Part shown: positions 1-12,500 of the stretch, piece by piece
Layout of the letters: each line of letters starts with the position of its first letter
How positions within the stretch are numbered: position 1 is the stretch's first letter
DNA from: Paralichthys olivaceus
Lineage: Eukaryota; Chordata; Actinopteri; Pleuronectiformes; Paralichthyidae
Assembly (NCBI RefSeq): GCF_024713975.1
Contig: NC_091100.1
Location: 15,570,001 to 15,634,000 of the forward strand
Reading direction: 5' to 3'
Length of the DNA stretch: 64,000 nucleotides
Position numbers and translations under genes: made by a program
The notes under the pieces: generated by a model
Database searches by the model: none
What the model was told of the DNA's origin: nothing
Seen by the model: only the letters and a program-made list of their open reading frames with translations

Positions 1-173
1 AAACATGTTTCAGATGTTAATATAAAGTATCTAAATATAAAGGGCCCATTCTAGGATAACGAAAACAACAATTTGTACAGTTTTGATATTTACACAATAG
101 TGAAAACATCACTAAGATATGAAATTTCTCCCAATAGATCCCTTTCAACAAAATCTTACACCCTGAACCTTTA
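1..173 (-). repeat. MITE-like element, copy 1 (truncated by window edge)
   Basis: Matches the half of the 8800-9158 element running from the TATAAAG...TAAATATAAAGGGCC block to the terminal repeat, here degenerate (CCCTGAACCTTTA). Same orientation as the 8800 copy. It lies in an intron of the Gfi1-like gene. Confidence 0.7.
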
Positions 174-472
174 TGGATGGTTTCTGTCATTTTTGGTAGC
201 TCTTATCACACGAAGGTTTTCATGTTCATGATGACTTTTGCTTTAATTAGTAATATGATGCTATCATATCATCACATAATTCTAATTTATAATAATAAAT
301 AATTTTTGACTTTTTTCTGAAGAATGTCTCAAAGGATTTCCAGAGACAGAAAAAACAAATATTTACAGTAAATGCAGAGATGGCTTGAAAGTAGAAGTGA
401 GGACTGAGATTGTGAAAATGATTAAAATGTGTATGACTCCACATTTTGAGAATCTTATGTCTTTCCTCTCAG

Positions 473-3400
473 ACTGTGGACCTGCTGAGCCTTTTAGCTC
501 AAATACTTTTAGCCCTGTGGAAAGAGTGAACTCTGACGCTCTGACACCAACTTCTCGGTCCAAACCTCATGTGAGCTCAGGATATCCTGACAAATCTTCA
601 GCAAGTCTGGGAAACTTGACTCAGCAGCCTCAGAACCTGAAGGACACCAGGAGCAGAGGCTGCTCCAAGACCAGTGCTCCGAGGCAGGAGTGTCCATTCT
701 GTAGCAAGGTATGATCAATCCCTCATTACTGCATATTTATTTGTTCACAACTCTGAAGAATTAAGACACAAGACACTGCTCCATGATTTATATAGAAAAG
801 GTTTTAAGTGATTATTGCAGCTAAATATAAAGTACACTTGCAGTTAATGGGAAGTGATAGGTTTCATTTTTGCAGGTTATGTGGACATCAACCCAAGTAT
901 TGAACAAATTGAAAGTTTGACCTGAGGGTGGTGCTAGAGGGAAAGATAGGGGACAGATCGTTCTTAAGGAGAAGCAAGTTTGAGCAACACATTTCATGGC
1001 AATCCATCCAATAGTTGGTGAGGTGTTGCAGACCAACACTGTCATCCACCCCAAGGTCGTTCCAGGAGCATGGCTAAAAAACTAAAATGACATTTAGCAG
1101 TTTCCAAAGACAAAACTTTCAAAACATGATTTGAGTGTCATCATTAAATGTCTAAAACCTTAAGGTTCTGTAAACATTGCTGTCCACACTTGCACAAATT
1201 GTGTTGGGATTTACCAAAAGTACTGAACACAATGGGCAGAACATAACAACAAACACAGTGTGCAAGTTTCAAAAAGTGTTTGATACAAGAGGTGAGTGCT
1301 GTACAGAAACTAGTACAAGGCATTACTGACTAAATAACAAAGAAATCCAGGAAAGCAAACTGGGGGCGAAGAGGAATCCAGGGACAGATGCGTCACTGAA
1401 ATGAGTCAGGGGGTTTCTAGAATAAGTTCAGATGTAAGGAGAGGAATCAAGGGAGTAGTGTGGCTGAGAGGAGGCTAAGGGCTTGAAAGGATCCTAAGGC
1501 AGAGGTGAAACAAAGCAAGTAAGGATCCAGGCAGGAGGCACCAATGGTAAGTATCTCAAACTAACAGTAGGAGAAGCAGAGGTTGGCCGTGTAGAAACCA
1601 CTGAGGAAGATGACATTCTGGCAGAGAAGTAGTGTTCAGCCTAGTCCTTAAAGGTCCAGTGTGTAAGATTCACTCTTTCATTTCATCTAAATTATATGAA
1701 CTGTAGTTTTCTTTACCCCAGAAAAGGCCCTTTATATTTAAATACTTTATATTTACATCGAGGGGGTCCTCTCTACGGAGGCAGCCATGTTTTTTACATT
1801 AGACCAGACTGGACAAACTAAACACCTTTAAAAAATTTTGACAACTAAAGGCTGCCACAGGTTCTTTTTCATGTTTGGAAGGAGAGAGTGAGGTGAGGGC
1901 TGTTCAGCTGCAACATGACACTTCAACACTAGATATCACAACTTTCTACAAGCTGTACCTTTACATTCTGAAGCAGGTCAGTGAGTATAGTCTGATGTGT
2001 GGTCACAGTGGTGTGGTGGGAGGAGACTGAACCAATGATCACGTCTCACCACACAAACAGGAAGGAAACACAGGAAGGAAACAGGGCAGAACAGCCGCAG
2101 TACAGCCAAAAAACAGGAAGCATTTTAAATTATTGTAGTGTAAAGGAATGTAATCTTTCTTTCCCAACCTTATCTTCTCCTGAAGTCTGCCATCATCTCT
2201 TTAGTTTTTCACCATTAAACTTGTGTTAATCTCCCTGCAGATATTTTCCTGTGTGTCCAGTCTGAAGACCCACGTATGCAGGAGTCTTGGAAGCGCAGCA
2301 AATCTGTCCGCAGCACACATCACGTCCAGTCGGACAGATACTGTGCAGTCCCCATGCAGGGGCAAGGTCAGCATCATCATTTCCACTTGTGCTGTATTTT
2401 CCTGTTTCATCTTCAGGCAATTTAATGCACGAATCAGTGGCAGATCTAGGATTTTTCTAAGTCAGGGGCCATAAAGGGCCACAATTTACACAGAGGGGCC
2501 ACTTATATGTCTGACATCCATGCACAGGTCCTCATTCAGTAAGGCGCAAGTTTAAGTCATTTCTTGTTTACTGTTAGCTCTATAGCTTCAAGTAAAACCC
2601 CACAGCATTGAACATATTTTGAAAACTGCCCCTTTTTCAAAAAAAAAGTTTTGCAAATAAAGTTTAAACAAACTTTGATATTTATTGTTAATATTGTTTG
2701 TAAGTGACAGGACAGGGGTACTTCAGAGGCTAATCAGATTTCATAAGCCAGTGCCCCCCCCCCCGGCAAGTACAATGTGCAACATTTGTGAATCCATTAC
2801 CACAGTGTCCGTTGTTCTAGGAGCGGACGTTTGGCTGTGCCGTGTGCGGGAAAGTGTTCAAGCGCTCCTCCACCCTCTCCACTCATCTGCTCATACACTC
2901 GGACACCCGGCCATATCCCTGCCTGTACTGTGGCAAGAGGTTCCACCAGAAGTCTGACTTGAAGAAACACACCTTCATTCACACCGGTGGGTTTATGTTT
3001 AACATGTCAAAGACCACAGCTGACATCATTTTATATAAAATGATTCAAGAGAAGTGCGGCTTCATTCTCTTTACATCACCAGTGCTTCCAGCGCATACAC
3101 ATAGCCCGACCCTGCATGTAAACATAATCAGCCACCGAAACAAATTGTTATTTCCTAAAATGTTGGAAACAATTCAAGTTGTTTCTAAACAAAACATTCA
3201 ACACCCATCGGGTTGAGCCTCGCGGATGAAAGATATCCTCATGTCAATGTAGATTCCATATATTTGTGTTTCTAAATGTGCCATTTGGAAAAAAGTAACG
3301 GTATGTATAATATTAGTATAATACAAGTAACTGAACTACCAGTAAATAAGGTATGTCATTTAGCTGGCAAATTAGTAAACGTGAGATTTCTTAGAGGTAG

Positions 3401-4059
3401 ATTGTAAAGTAGAGCCTCCTTCACTCACACAGGCACATCTAGGCCTCTTCAGTGATGCTCTCATAGCATCATTATAAGCAACTTCAACTTTCTATAAGCT
3501 TGCTATATGTAGTTTTTGATATCACGTGACACATCATACACAGAACTCTGTAGTAGGAAGCTGCTGAGACTACGCGTGACACAAAATCATCAGCATACAT
3601 GCTCACAAGAGTATTTCTAATCATTCCAATACAACAAAGTTGAATTTAATCTAAAAATGCAGCCAGTATTGCTGGCTTTTAATAACTTGGACAGATCTGA
3701 TGATCTATCGATAAATACATTTTAAAGAACTGGTTACAGAATTCCTCTCTGTCTAATACCATTGCTAGAAGCTGAAACTCTATGCTGCAGTTTGCTTGCA
3801 CTGTCTGAAGGCCATTCCAAAGGTCGTATCATTTCATCAACTGCTCTGTAGTTTAAACATCCTGTGTATTCTTGTCCCAGGAGAGAAGCCCCATGTGTGT
3901 GAGATATGTGGGAAGGCGTTCAGCCAGAGCTCCAACCTCATCACCCACTGCCGCAAGCACAAGGACAACCGTCCCTACTGCTGCCCGCGCTGCCTCTACA
4001 GCTTCCAGCACAAAATAGAGCTGCGGCAGCACCAGGAGCTCCACTGCACCTACCACTGA
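473..4059 (+). CDS. Gfi1-family C2H2 zinc-finger transcription factor, 3' part (5' end outside window)
   Basis: Four exons are visible: 473-708, 2241-2366, 2821-2986 and 3881-4059 (TGA 4057-4059). Phases match throughout. The first opens after a pyrimidine-rich AG acceptor with a split codon, so upstream exons, including any N-terminal SNAG repressor domain, lie left of the window. About 234 residues are encoded here. The last two exons encode four well-formed C2H2 fingers: [57 protein letters not shown] and a divergent one starting [19 protein letters not shown]. The first three match GFI1/GFI1B fingers 3-5, which read the AATC-containing site, nearly residue for residue. The region of GFI1 fingers 1-2 is decayed: after ECPFCSK the second exon has KTHVCRS and no regular Cys2-His2 pattern. 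Known GFI1 proteins are nuclear repressors in blood and sensory cells; the same DNA specificity here is inference. It could be a divergent gfi1/gfi1b paralogue, so no symbol is given. Confidence 0.85.
1647..1964 (+). repeat. MITE-like element, copy 2
   Basis: Starts with CTTAAAGGTCCAGTGTGTAA and ends with a degraded inverted copy of that terminus (TGTACCTTTA). Shared internal blocks are ATATTTAAATACTTTATATT, CGGAGGCAGCCATGTTTTTT and the stretch ending CAGCTGCAACATG. Opposite orientation to the 8800 copy. Intronic in the Gfi1-like gene. Confidence 0.8.
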
Positions 4060-4882
4060 CTCAGTCAACGTCTCCAGCCTCCTCCAATAAGCTGTGGGAG
4101 TGCCTTCGGGACAGAAAGCCACTGACTGTGTTGTATTATTGAAGTCAAATCTTTCATCCAAAAGTGATAGTAGTTTCTATTTTAGACTTCTTTTAGCTCA
4201 CTGAGGAAAGAACAATGCTCTTCTTACCTTATTTCAGACAAAACTTGGTTAACTTACTTGTTCACTTGTAAAAAATGGAGTTGTGCTACTGTTCTCTTTT
4301 TATGTTTTACTATTTATGTAAAAGGTTGTTTATGGTTATTGGTGATTTTTTATTTTTTATTTAGCAGCAAATCAAGAGCTGAGAAAATGATGAATGTCAG
4401 CCACTGAATCTGAAGGCTTGGTGAATGGAAGTGAAAAGTATCACATTCATTATTACAGGAATTTCAGTTTTTCACACTTTCCCATAGTCAGACATTTAGG
4501 ACAGACCTGTTTTATGTATTTGGTATCATATGAAGTCATGGCAAATCAACACTATAAAGCTATCTTGGCTGTATTGTTGAGTGTCTGGGATCAAATAGCA
4601 CAATCATGATAGGCGTCCAGCAATTGAGCAGAATTAAGAAGGTCAAGTAAGGGAGTGGAAGGCTTATTTTTTTCGAGCTCCTATTGTCTGTGGAAGGGCC
4701 CAGAGACGATAGGAATAAGATAAGAGATTTCCAGTGAAATGCTGCGTCATGGTTCTTCTTCTCTGTATTCAGTGCTCATGTGAGAGCACAACTCTAAGGT
4801 TTACATGTAAGAGTTTTACTCTCTGCAGCCCAAACCTTGTAGAATTGAAGCTTTAACACAGACAGGCATTTGAAACAATAAA
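4060..4882 (+). other. 3' UTR of the Gfi1-like gene with AATAAA at 4877
   Basis: AT-rich noncoding sequence after the TGA, without credible coding potential. The first good AATAAA polyadenylation signal lies at 4877-4882. The transcript would end about 375 bp before the polyadenylation signal of the oppositely oriented lysozyme gene, so the two genes are convergent with a short gap. Confidence 0.45.
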
Positions 4883-5256
4883 TATCGAAATGATGTTAAT
4901 TATTTAAATCAGCCGTTTCCAAACCACTGTACCCTGAGGCAGTGACCCACACAGGAGGGGTCAGGAAACGATTTCCATAATTCAAATACATATTAAAACA
5001 ATCTAAAAAATTGTAGTGTCGGATGCAGCAGGTTGATTTATAGCATCATGTGATACAATGATACAAAATTTGCACAGAGATTTATACTTTTCTGCCAAAC
5101 AGCTCTAGTCTAGGGGTGACTGGTTCCTGAGTCTCTGATATCGTTATTTTGAGGGGGCACTGGAAAGATTGGGAAACCCTGATCTAAATCCAGAATCCTG
5201 ATCACTAACAAGGATTAACTCAATACACAGGCATTGTAGTTTCACTTTGCATCACG

Positions 5257-5262
5257 TTTATT
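5257..5262 (-). terminator. Polyadenylation signal of the g-type lysozyme gene
   Basis: TTTATT on the plus strand reads AATAAA on the minus strand, about 70 bp downstream of the lysozyme stop codon. It is the first such signal after the stop. Confidence 0.55.
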
Positions 5263-5331
5263 TAGCTCAGGTTATGACACAGTACACACACTACGATGTT
5301 TCATTCCTGATTTGTAGAAGACTCATCAGCT

Positions 5332-6416
5332 TCAGCCGCTGTACCCATTGTCTCTGTACCACTGAGCTCTGGCTGTGACATCATTGGAGTAGTCTCGTCC
5401 TGTTGTGTTTTCATCCACTCCCTCATAGGAATGCACATTTTTATCCCCCATGTTGTAGGCTGCTATCCCTCCTGCAGGCACAAATATACATGAAAACAAA
5501 GTTAAACTAAGAGCGAAGTCAAAATACAATTACACAAATTCTGTGAAACAAACCTTTCAGCTGCTTCTCTTTGCTCCAGCCAGGAAACTTGGTTCTTATT
5601 CGCTCAATAAATGTAACCAAGATCCCAGTGGCTTGGCGGAGGTGATCCTCACTGTCCCATCCACCTACAGCAGTGTGTCCACCACCGTTGGGATTAACAT
5701 CAACCTAGAAAAAAGGCATTATTGTATTGTAATATGAAGTTCTACTAGAAGGACGTGTGTAAAACCATAGTAGCTGTTATAACCTGCATCAGTCCCCAGG
5801 CGTTGTACGCCTGCCTCTGTGGGTTCCAGTCTCCCCAGCCGTCTTTCAGTTGATTTCCAGCCCTGGACTCTCTCGAGATGATGGCAGCAATGAGAGCCGG
5901 TTCGATTCCGTAGCTCTGTCCAACTTTATTGATTTTGCTCTTGTATTTACTCATTCTCCCACTGTCTATCTCTGCCATTTTGTGTGATGCTTTTACACCT
6001 TGGAGAGAGAAAGAAAAGACACTTGATTATTGCATTCAAGCAACAAAGGCACCTTTTGGCCTGTCGGTGCAATGATCTCTTTTTGCTCTTTTTTTTTTAA
6101 TTGGTGATCGAATCAGTGATCAAATGTGTTTCTCCACTGCAGTGAACTACCTGAGTATCCCAGGTTGTCCTGCTGAGAAGTTGCCCCTGAAGCTCCACTG
6201 GTCTCAACCAAACGTATCTGTCCATAAGCTGCACAATGTGACAGTCACATATCAAACACATTGTCACAAAGGAGAGCAACAACAATGCACATGAGGATAC
6301 ATAGCTACAAAACTAGAATTTAAAGATGCTTGTTTAATAACAATCAGTTGTATTTAGGTGAAGTAGTAATATTTCTATCTAAGGAAGTTAAATGAGCAGG
6401 TAAACAACTCACACAT
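5332..6416 (-). CDS. lyg: Goose-type lysozyme (peptidoglycan 1,4-beta-N-acetylmuramidase)
   Basis: Five coding exons on the minus strand: 6416-6413, 6228-6151, 5998-5784, 5704-5554 and 5471-5332. They join in frame to 588 nt, or 195 residues, a usual length for fish g-type lysozymes. The enzyme hydrolyses the N-acetylmuramic acid to N-acetylglucosamine bond of bacterial cell walls. Catalytic Glu71 lies in [11 protein letters not shown]; acidic residues Asp84 (GWGDWN) and Asp101 (LMQVD) match the second-sphere aspartates of goose lysozyme, and GGIAAYNMG and [10 protein letters not shown] are family signatures. No signal peptide is encoded and no cysteine is present; both are common in fish members, unlike disulfide-bonded bird enzymes. 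The first coding exon supplies only ATG plus one base, so the start depends on the donor GTGAGT after ATGT; the resulting N-terminus [15 protein letters not shown] matches the family. A TATA box and ISRE lie upstream. Identification is very secure; which fish paralogue is unknown. Confidence 0.95.
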
Positions 6417-6512
6417 TGTTCTTGTTTCTCCTCTGATGGTCCTGTTGATGCTGGAAGGTGGCAGGTTTGGTACAGTCTGTTCTGTCTGTCGGGTTGAACC
6501 AGCAGAGCAGCT

Positions 6513-6522
6513 CTATTTATAT
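6513..6522 (-). promoter_or_regulatory. TATA box of the g-type lysozyme gene
   Basis: The minus strand reads ATATAAATAG at 6522-6513, about 100 bp upstream of the ATG at 6416. This predicts transcription starting near 6485-6490 and a 5' UTR of roughly 70 nt. Confidence 0.65.
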
Positions 6523-6533
6523 GTTTCTGTTTA

Positions 6534-6546
6534 CTTTCAGTTTCAC
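6534..6546 (-). promoter_or_regulatory. Interferon-stimulated response element (ISRE-like) upstream of lysozyme
   Basis: The minus strand reads GTGAAACTGAAAG, which fits the GAAANNGAAA core bound by IRF/STAT complexes. It sits about 12 bp upstream of the TATA box, a position typical of interferon-inducible promoters. Binding is inferred from the motif only. Confidence 0.55.
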
Positions 6547-6579
6547 TGCTTAACTTTACTGCAGTTCCGTATTTCATCT

Positions 6580-9553
6580 ACAGGAGGTTGCTGAGCTCAC
6601 AGTGAGGCGAGAGCAGCTGATTTCTAGGAAATGGGCTCCACTGACAGTAACAACCATTTTTTTCTGCTCAGTCTGCAGTATGGAAGTATTACAAGTACAA
6701 TAAGTTCTTATATGCTCAGAAGTTCTAGGGTCTTAGAATCAAAATTGTAATAATATATTGAATCTTATTTGAAGATTACTTCAGGACAGACAGACTCACA
6801 CAAATGAATTTCATGATCAAGTTCAGCACAAGTCCTGTCCTTTATTTTGTTCTGTTCTGTCAGTTTTATATAATTAAATAACTCATCTTGTAGTGATTCC
6901 ACAAACGTCTGTCTGTAAGTGGAACAAATATCTTGCTAACTTATTGACTTTACATTTGGCAAGTGTGTCATCATTAAGAGCATCTTAAGCTCTTACACAA
7001 GGATCTGGCTGAGACAAGAGGATATTTCTCTGGAGCTGAATTTTAGAAGTATGAGAAAATAGTCCTAATCACATAATGATCTGAGCTCAGTTATGTCCGT
7101 GAGAAAAGTGCAAAGCAAAGAGGAGACATTATTTTGAAATGTTCCTCTCCTCTTTAATGGTCTACAGCCTCATGTTTCAGGTCAGAATTCAGGCCCAGCA
7201 GTTAATGCCTCTTCCAGAAAGCACAGGATGCATGGTGCATGCCGTTCATCAGGAAACTCCCTGTTATTTCAGGCAAGTCAGGATAATTATACCTCACTCC
7301 GAACTACAGTACGGTTAAATATAGACGACACATCTCCACTTTCTCCCACCATTAGGAAATGAGGTTATCATTTCGCAGATTCGAATACTGTCATCTCGTT
7401 CAGTGAGAGCAAGAGCCTGTGCAGTAGTGAGTAATGTTGATACACATGCTCAACCAATCAGTGTGTGTGTCTGATGTGTGATAGACAAACTTCTCCTCAC
7501 AGATGTTCTGTAATGTGTATTCAAGTGGTCATCAAGACTAGAAAAGTGTTATATCATGTCAGACTATTTACCACCGGCTCATTTTTATTCCTCCATAGAC
7601 ATTATGTTATTCACAAAATTATTCACTATATTACTATAGTACTGTTCACTATATTACTCATAAATTATGTTATATCATGTTATTGGTCAGATACTGAAAA
7701 CTGCAGCAAACATGTTTCGGTACTGTCACTTCTTTCACATTCAGTCTGAGTGTAATTTAATTGTAAACATGGGAGTTTTTTGAAATTCAGACCTCAGAAG
7801 AGATGCCTCGATCTTACACTTTCATTATTGTTATGAGTTCATGTGGGGGTTGGTAATGACATTATACAATATAATTATTGTTAATATCCCATTACGCACA
7901 CAAGAGGCACAGCGGTACACAGAGGTGTATCTAACAGGTATAAAATAAGATCTATTTTGTCTTCAGCACTTGAGAAAGAAACATTTCTAACATGCAGGAC
8001 ACAGGAACAGACGTAGACAAGCAGAACCAGAGGGGACACAAGACAATAGGGTGTGAGTCTATGGGTTTGGCCTGAAATACAAAGTATAAGAGGTAAGGAT
8101 GTGAAACACGCCAGGCTGAATTTTAGGGAGCTGTGAAGGACATTAGAATATTTCTATTAGACAGAACAGTACATATCTACAAAAATTACCTAGCCCTCAC
8201 TTTCTTTCTTTTACATCATGTTGACATATATCAAACAAATCATATGATCTTTGTCTTTAGCTGGAGCCACAGGCTGTTTGTGTCATAAAGTTGGCCTCTC
8301 TTGTTAAACCATGAGGTTTTATTTTCTGAGGCTCCACCCCAGTATTTCATCCATTGCGTCCTCCCATGTTACAGTGAACTCTGCAGAGTAAACAGGTTCT
8401 TTCAGTATCTGTGTGTAAGGTAGCCTGGGTTAGCTATAGGCTAAAATATTGTGTAACATTTATGTCTGTTTGCGTTTTGATGGTTGTTGGTACACTGATT
8501 CTGATTCAGTGGAACAAATTGTAAAAAAATGTATCATGCACTTTTATTGACAACCAGTCCTGTTTGATGAAAGATTCAAATGACCAAAACAATCTCATTT
8601 ATTACATGTGACAGACTCTTTATTGTTTCAAGGAGAAAAAAGATGATTTACATGAATATGTCCCTCATAATTCAGGATATTTATCAACTAAAACCTCCAG
8701 TTTGCAGTATATCAGAAATCCATCTATTTATGTTTTGTTTGCTTAGGGAAAAACACATATATGTCTCATAATACTCACCATGATTCAAAAACTCAAAGCT
8801 TTAAAGGTACAGTGTGTAGAATTTTGTGATACCTAGTGTTGAAATTGCATGTTGCACCTCACCCTCTCCTTCCAAACATGAAAAAGAACCTGTGGTAGCC
8901 TTTAATTGTCATAAAAACTCAAAAGATGTTTAGTTGGTCCAGTCTGGACTGTAAAAAACATGGCGGCCTCCGTAGAGAGGGTCCCCTCGATGTAAATATA
9001 AAGTATTTAAATATAAAGGGCCTTTTCTGGGCTAAAGAAAACTACAATTCATACAATTTAGATGAAATGAACTAGTGAAAACATCATGAGAATTATTCTA
9101 CATTAAAGTTCTGCCAATAGTTCCCTTTCACCTAAATCTTACACACTGGACCTTTAAATAGTGATCCGTCTAACAAGGTAAATAACAGCTGTTGAATCAA
9201 GATGTTCACCCCATCTAACATCCTTAGGATCTCTGTACATTCAAGTGAGTTGGATGTTAATTCATCTCAGACCTGAGCTCAGTGCCTTAGTCTCTCTATT
9301 ATATCATCGGTGCCCCACATTTGAGGTGTGACCAGGGAGATCCATTTGATTTTAATTAATCCTGCACTGGAATAGATGGCTCTCAACTCATCTACATACA
9401 AATTATAAATTAGTCCAAAGTTTGGAGGATTGAATGTCCATTTCATGTAGTGAAACAATTTCAAAACTTAACCAAATCAAACAGTTCCTTCCCTGAAGAA
9501 GCATTGATAATGTGATGATGTGTAAGGCGACTCATGTGGCAGTGGGACTCCTG
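6580..9553. other. Intergenic spacer between lysozyme promoter and pglyrp2 3' end
   Basis: About 3 kb of AT-rich sequence with no credible exon. It contains one MITE-like copy (8800-9158). TTTATT motifs at 8543, 8598 and 8619, or TTTAAT at 9351, could serve as minus-strand polyadenylation signals for pglyrp2; none can be chosen with confidence. Confidence 0.6.
8800..9158 (-). repeat. MITE-like element, copy 3 (best preserved)
   Basis: About 359 bp with near-perfect terminal inverted repeats: TTTAAAGGTACAGTGTGTAG at the left and TTACACACTGGACCTTTAAA at the right. There is no coding capacity. This looks like a non-autonomous DNA transposon; the superfamily cannot be assigned by eye, and the TTTAAA ends make the target-site duplication ambiguous. 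Confidence 0.8.
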
Positions 9554-12500
9554 TCAGAACCTGAAGTGTTCCCAGCTTCTTATTTCAGAGAAGAAGGCAT
9601 CTCCAGGACAGGAAGTGTTAACCACCTGCCTGTGGCCATGGATGGTGAAGTTGGCAGACAATCCTCCTCCATTTACTGCACAATGGACCAGACGATGACG
9701 CAATAGGTCCATGGCGTGGCGAGAGGGAAGGGTGGCGGTGTAGTTACCAATGATTGACACTCCATACCCGAGGCTATTGTGGCCCCTGGTGTGTGTGCCG
9801 AGGTATTTCCAACCTCTTCCTTCATATACGTAGCCGTCAGAGCCCACCACAAAGCTGAGGGCACAGAGACAGAGCAGCAAAAAACAAATACAAACACAAA
9901 ACATTAAACTCAGCAACATTAATGCACAAAAAATGATGTTACAAATAAAGTCATGCACATTTAAAGTACAATATATTTTCAAAAATGACAACATGCATAG
10001 GTGCATGAATGTAAGTTAATCAGCAGCATTAGAGTTAAATCAGACTTTTTTTCCCCCTGTCTCCAGTTTTTATTGTAAGCTGGAGTAATTGCCTCCTATC
10101 TTCAGATGTATGTAATCAACCTACCGTCCTACCTGCCTACCAACCAACCTATTATTACTAACTTACCTACCTACCTACCTATTATTACTTACCTGCTTAC
10201 TAACCAAATAACTCACCAACCAACCAGCCTGTCTACCTACCTACCTATTATTACTAACTTACCTACCTACCTACCTACCTACCTACCTACCTATTATTAC
10301 TAACTTACCTACCTACCTACCTATTATTACTTACCTGCCTACCAACCAAATAACTCACCAACCAACCAACCAACCAGCCTGTCTACCTACCTACCTATAA
10401 ACATATTATTACTAACTTACCTGCCTACCTATTTACCTACCAACCAACCAATCAGCCTGTCTTCCTACCTACCAACCAAATTATAATTACTTACCTGCCT
10501 ACCAACCAAATAGCCAACCAACCAGCATGTCTACCTGCCTACCTACCAACTTAACTACATACCTACCTACCTACTGACTTACCTACCTGTCTACCAACAA
10601 AATAACCAACCAACCAACCTAACTACTGACCTACTTACAAACCTAACTACCTACCAATCAATCACTCAGCTATGTATAGTTTTGGGTTACTTGTATCCGA
10701 TGTCGCTCCAGCCACGGTCCTCCTGGTGGAACCTCTGCATGGCTCTCATGTCACGAGAGCACTGTGGGAAGGACATACAGGGTGAGGATGGCTCGTAGGT
10801 GTGGTGCACATACAGGAAGTGAAGGGGCAAAGACAGTGGGATGGGGGTATCCTGGAGGGATTTTGCCCCCCACTGACAACGACGGATGATTTGAGGGCAG
10901 TCTGAGGAGAGGAGAGAGGATGAGGGTTAAGACACTGCTGACCTCTGGTGGTTTATTTTGGCATTTTGCCACAGATAGAAGTGTTGTTCTGGGTGTCATA
11001 CTACAAACTGAGGTAGTTTTTATGCCTGTTAAGGGAATGATAATCAAAAAGTTTTATTACATATTTTTGTGTCAAAAAGAAAAAAAAAGCATCAACAAAT
11101 GTTTTCTTTTTGACTCAATCAGTTTGAAATTGTAGGAGGCTAAAATATCCAGCCACCATAGTCAATGAAAATACAGCTTTGAATACCAAATACTATTTTA
11201 CATTTAGTTCTTTAACTATTCTATGGACAGCTGCATAAATTAATCGATTAGGTAATTGACGGGATTATTCAGCAATAATATAGATTATTAAATAAATCCA
11301 CAGGCTCCAACTTCTAGAATACTTTTCTGATCACTAACCCCAGTATATGTGCACAAATGCCTTCAATCCATCCTTCACCGCTTGCCCCACTCCAGTGTCC
11401 CAGGCAATCCATTCTGTCTTCTCCAGCTTCCAGACCAATGCCAGTGTCTCCATCACCTGGCTGTGTAAATCAAGTGCTTCCAGAAAGGCTCTAGATATCT
11501 CCCGTCGCTTCGGGCTAATGTGGCTGGTCACAGCATCAAGGCCCTGCCCCTCATGCAAAGTAAAACTATAGTATCCTTTCAAGATCTTACTGAGGGCTTT
11601 TGGCTTTTCAGATTCACTTTGATTGCTGAGGTTCATGCCCAGTACAACTCCATCCATGCCACCATTAATCATAGCATCAGTGGCCAGAGTGGGAAGCCGA
11701 GACAGACTGAACACCTTAGGGTGCTCCACATTGTCCCAGCACCCACTTGGCCCCATGCGATAACGTGGTGGGAAGTCCTGGAGGCTGAGGAAGGACAGGC
11801 CCAGTGTCCTGGCCAAGGTAAGAGGGAAGATGCCATTAGCTGGCTTACCCTCAATCTTTGCCCTCAGTCCTGACTCGATTCCCAGCAGTAATGGTGCAAG
11901 TGCCACTGTGGTGCCATCTGGAGCAAGAACCACCCCACGTTCCTCTCCATAGTCTGTCACAATATGATGGATGGCCTTATCAAAAAAGCTGAAGCGCGAG
12001 GCATTAAGCATTGTTGTCTCAAGGACTTCAGCATCACTGAGATTATTTGACGCACCCAGGAAATGGATTGTCATTGCATCATCATGGCCAGCAGTCCTCC
12101 GCAGGGCCCTGACCAGAGCCAGAGGGGACATGCCAGGGTCAGAGTCCTCAACTTGCTGCACAGCGCGGATGAAACTGTCCATGTTCCGTAAGTGGACACC
12201 TGATAAGAAGGTAACAGTGTACAATCATGAACCAGTGAACAAACTGTTTAGTTCTTTCAAATAGCAGTCATACTGTGGCCCTTTCTTAATGGAATGGAAT
12301 TGTAAAATTAAATTTAAGAAAATGTCAAACTGAATCCCAGAATGGGTTGTATAAAGAAGAAAACAAAATAAGAAAGGCCCCTCAAATGTCTTTGGCACAG
12401 TTGACACAGATTTTCTATTATTTGTTTCTTTTGTTATTATCTGCTGTCTTTGATTTGAGATTTTGTATTATATAATTAGTGTTTAAATTACAGTAATTTT

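Noticed and set aside
385..472. ATG-initiated extension of the first zinc-finger exon
   Set aside because: The stretch before 473 ends in a classic pyrimidine-rich AG acceptor and includes part of an intron; its residues do not resemble GFI1 proteins.
7465..7749. 94-codon open frame in the lysozyme-pglyrp2 spacer
   Set aside because: AT-rich, low-complexity (repeated ATT/ACT), no domain and no promoter context.
10105..10665. CRISPR-like regular repeat spacing
   Set aside because: The repeats are a degenerate eukaryotic tetranucleotide array in an intron, without constant repeat length or unique spacers.
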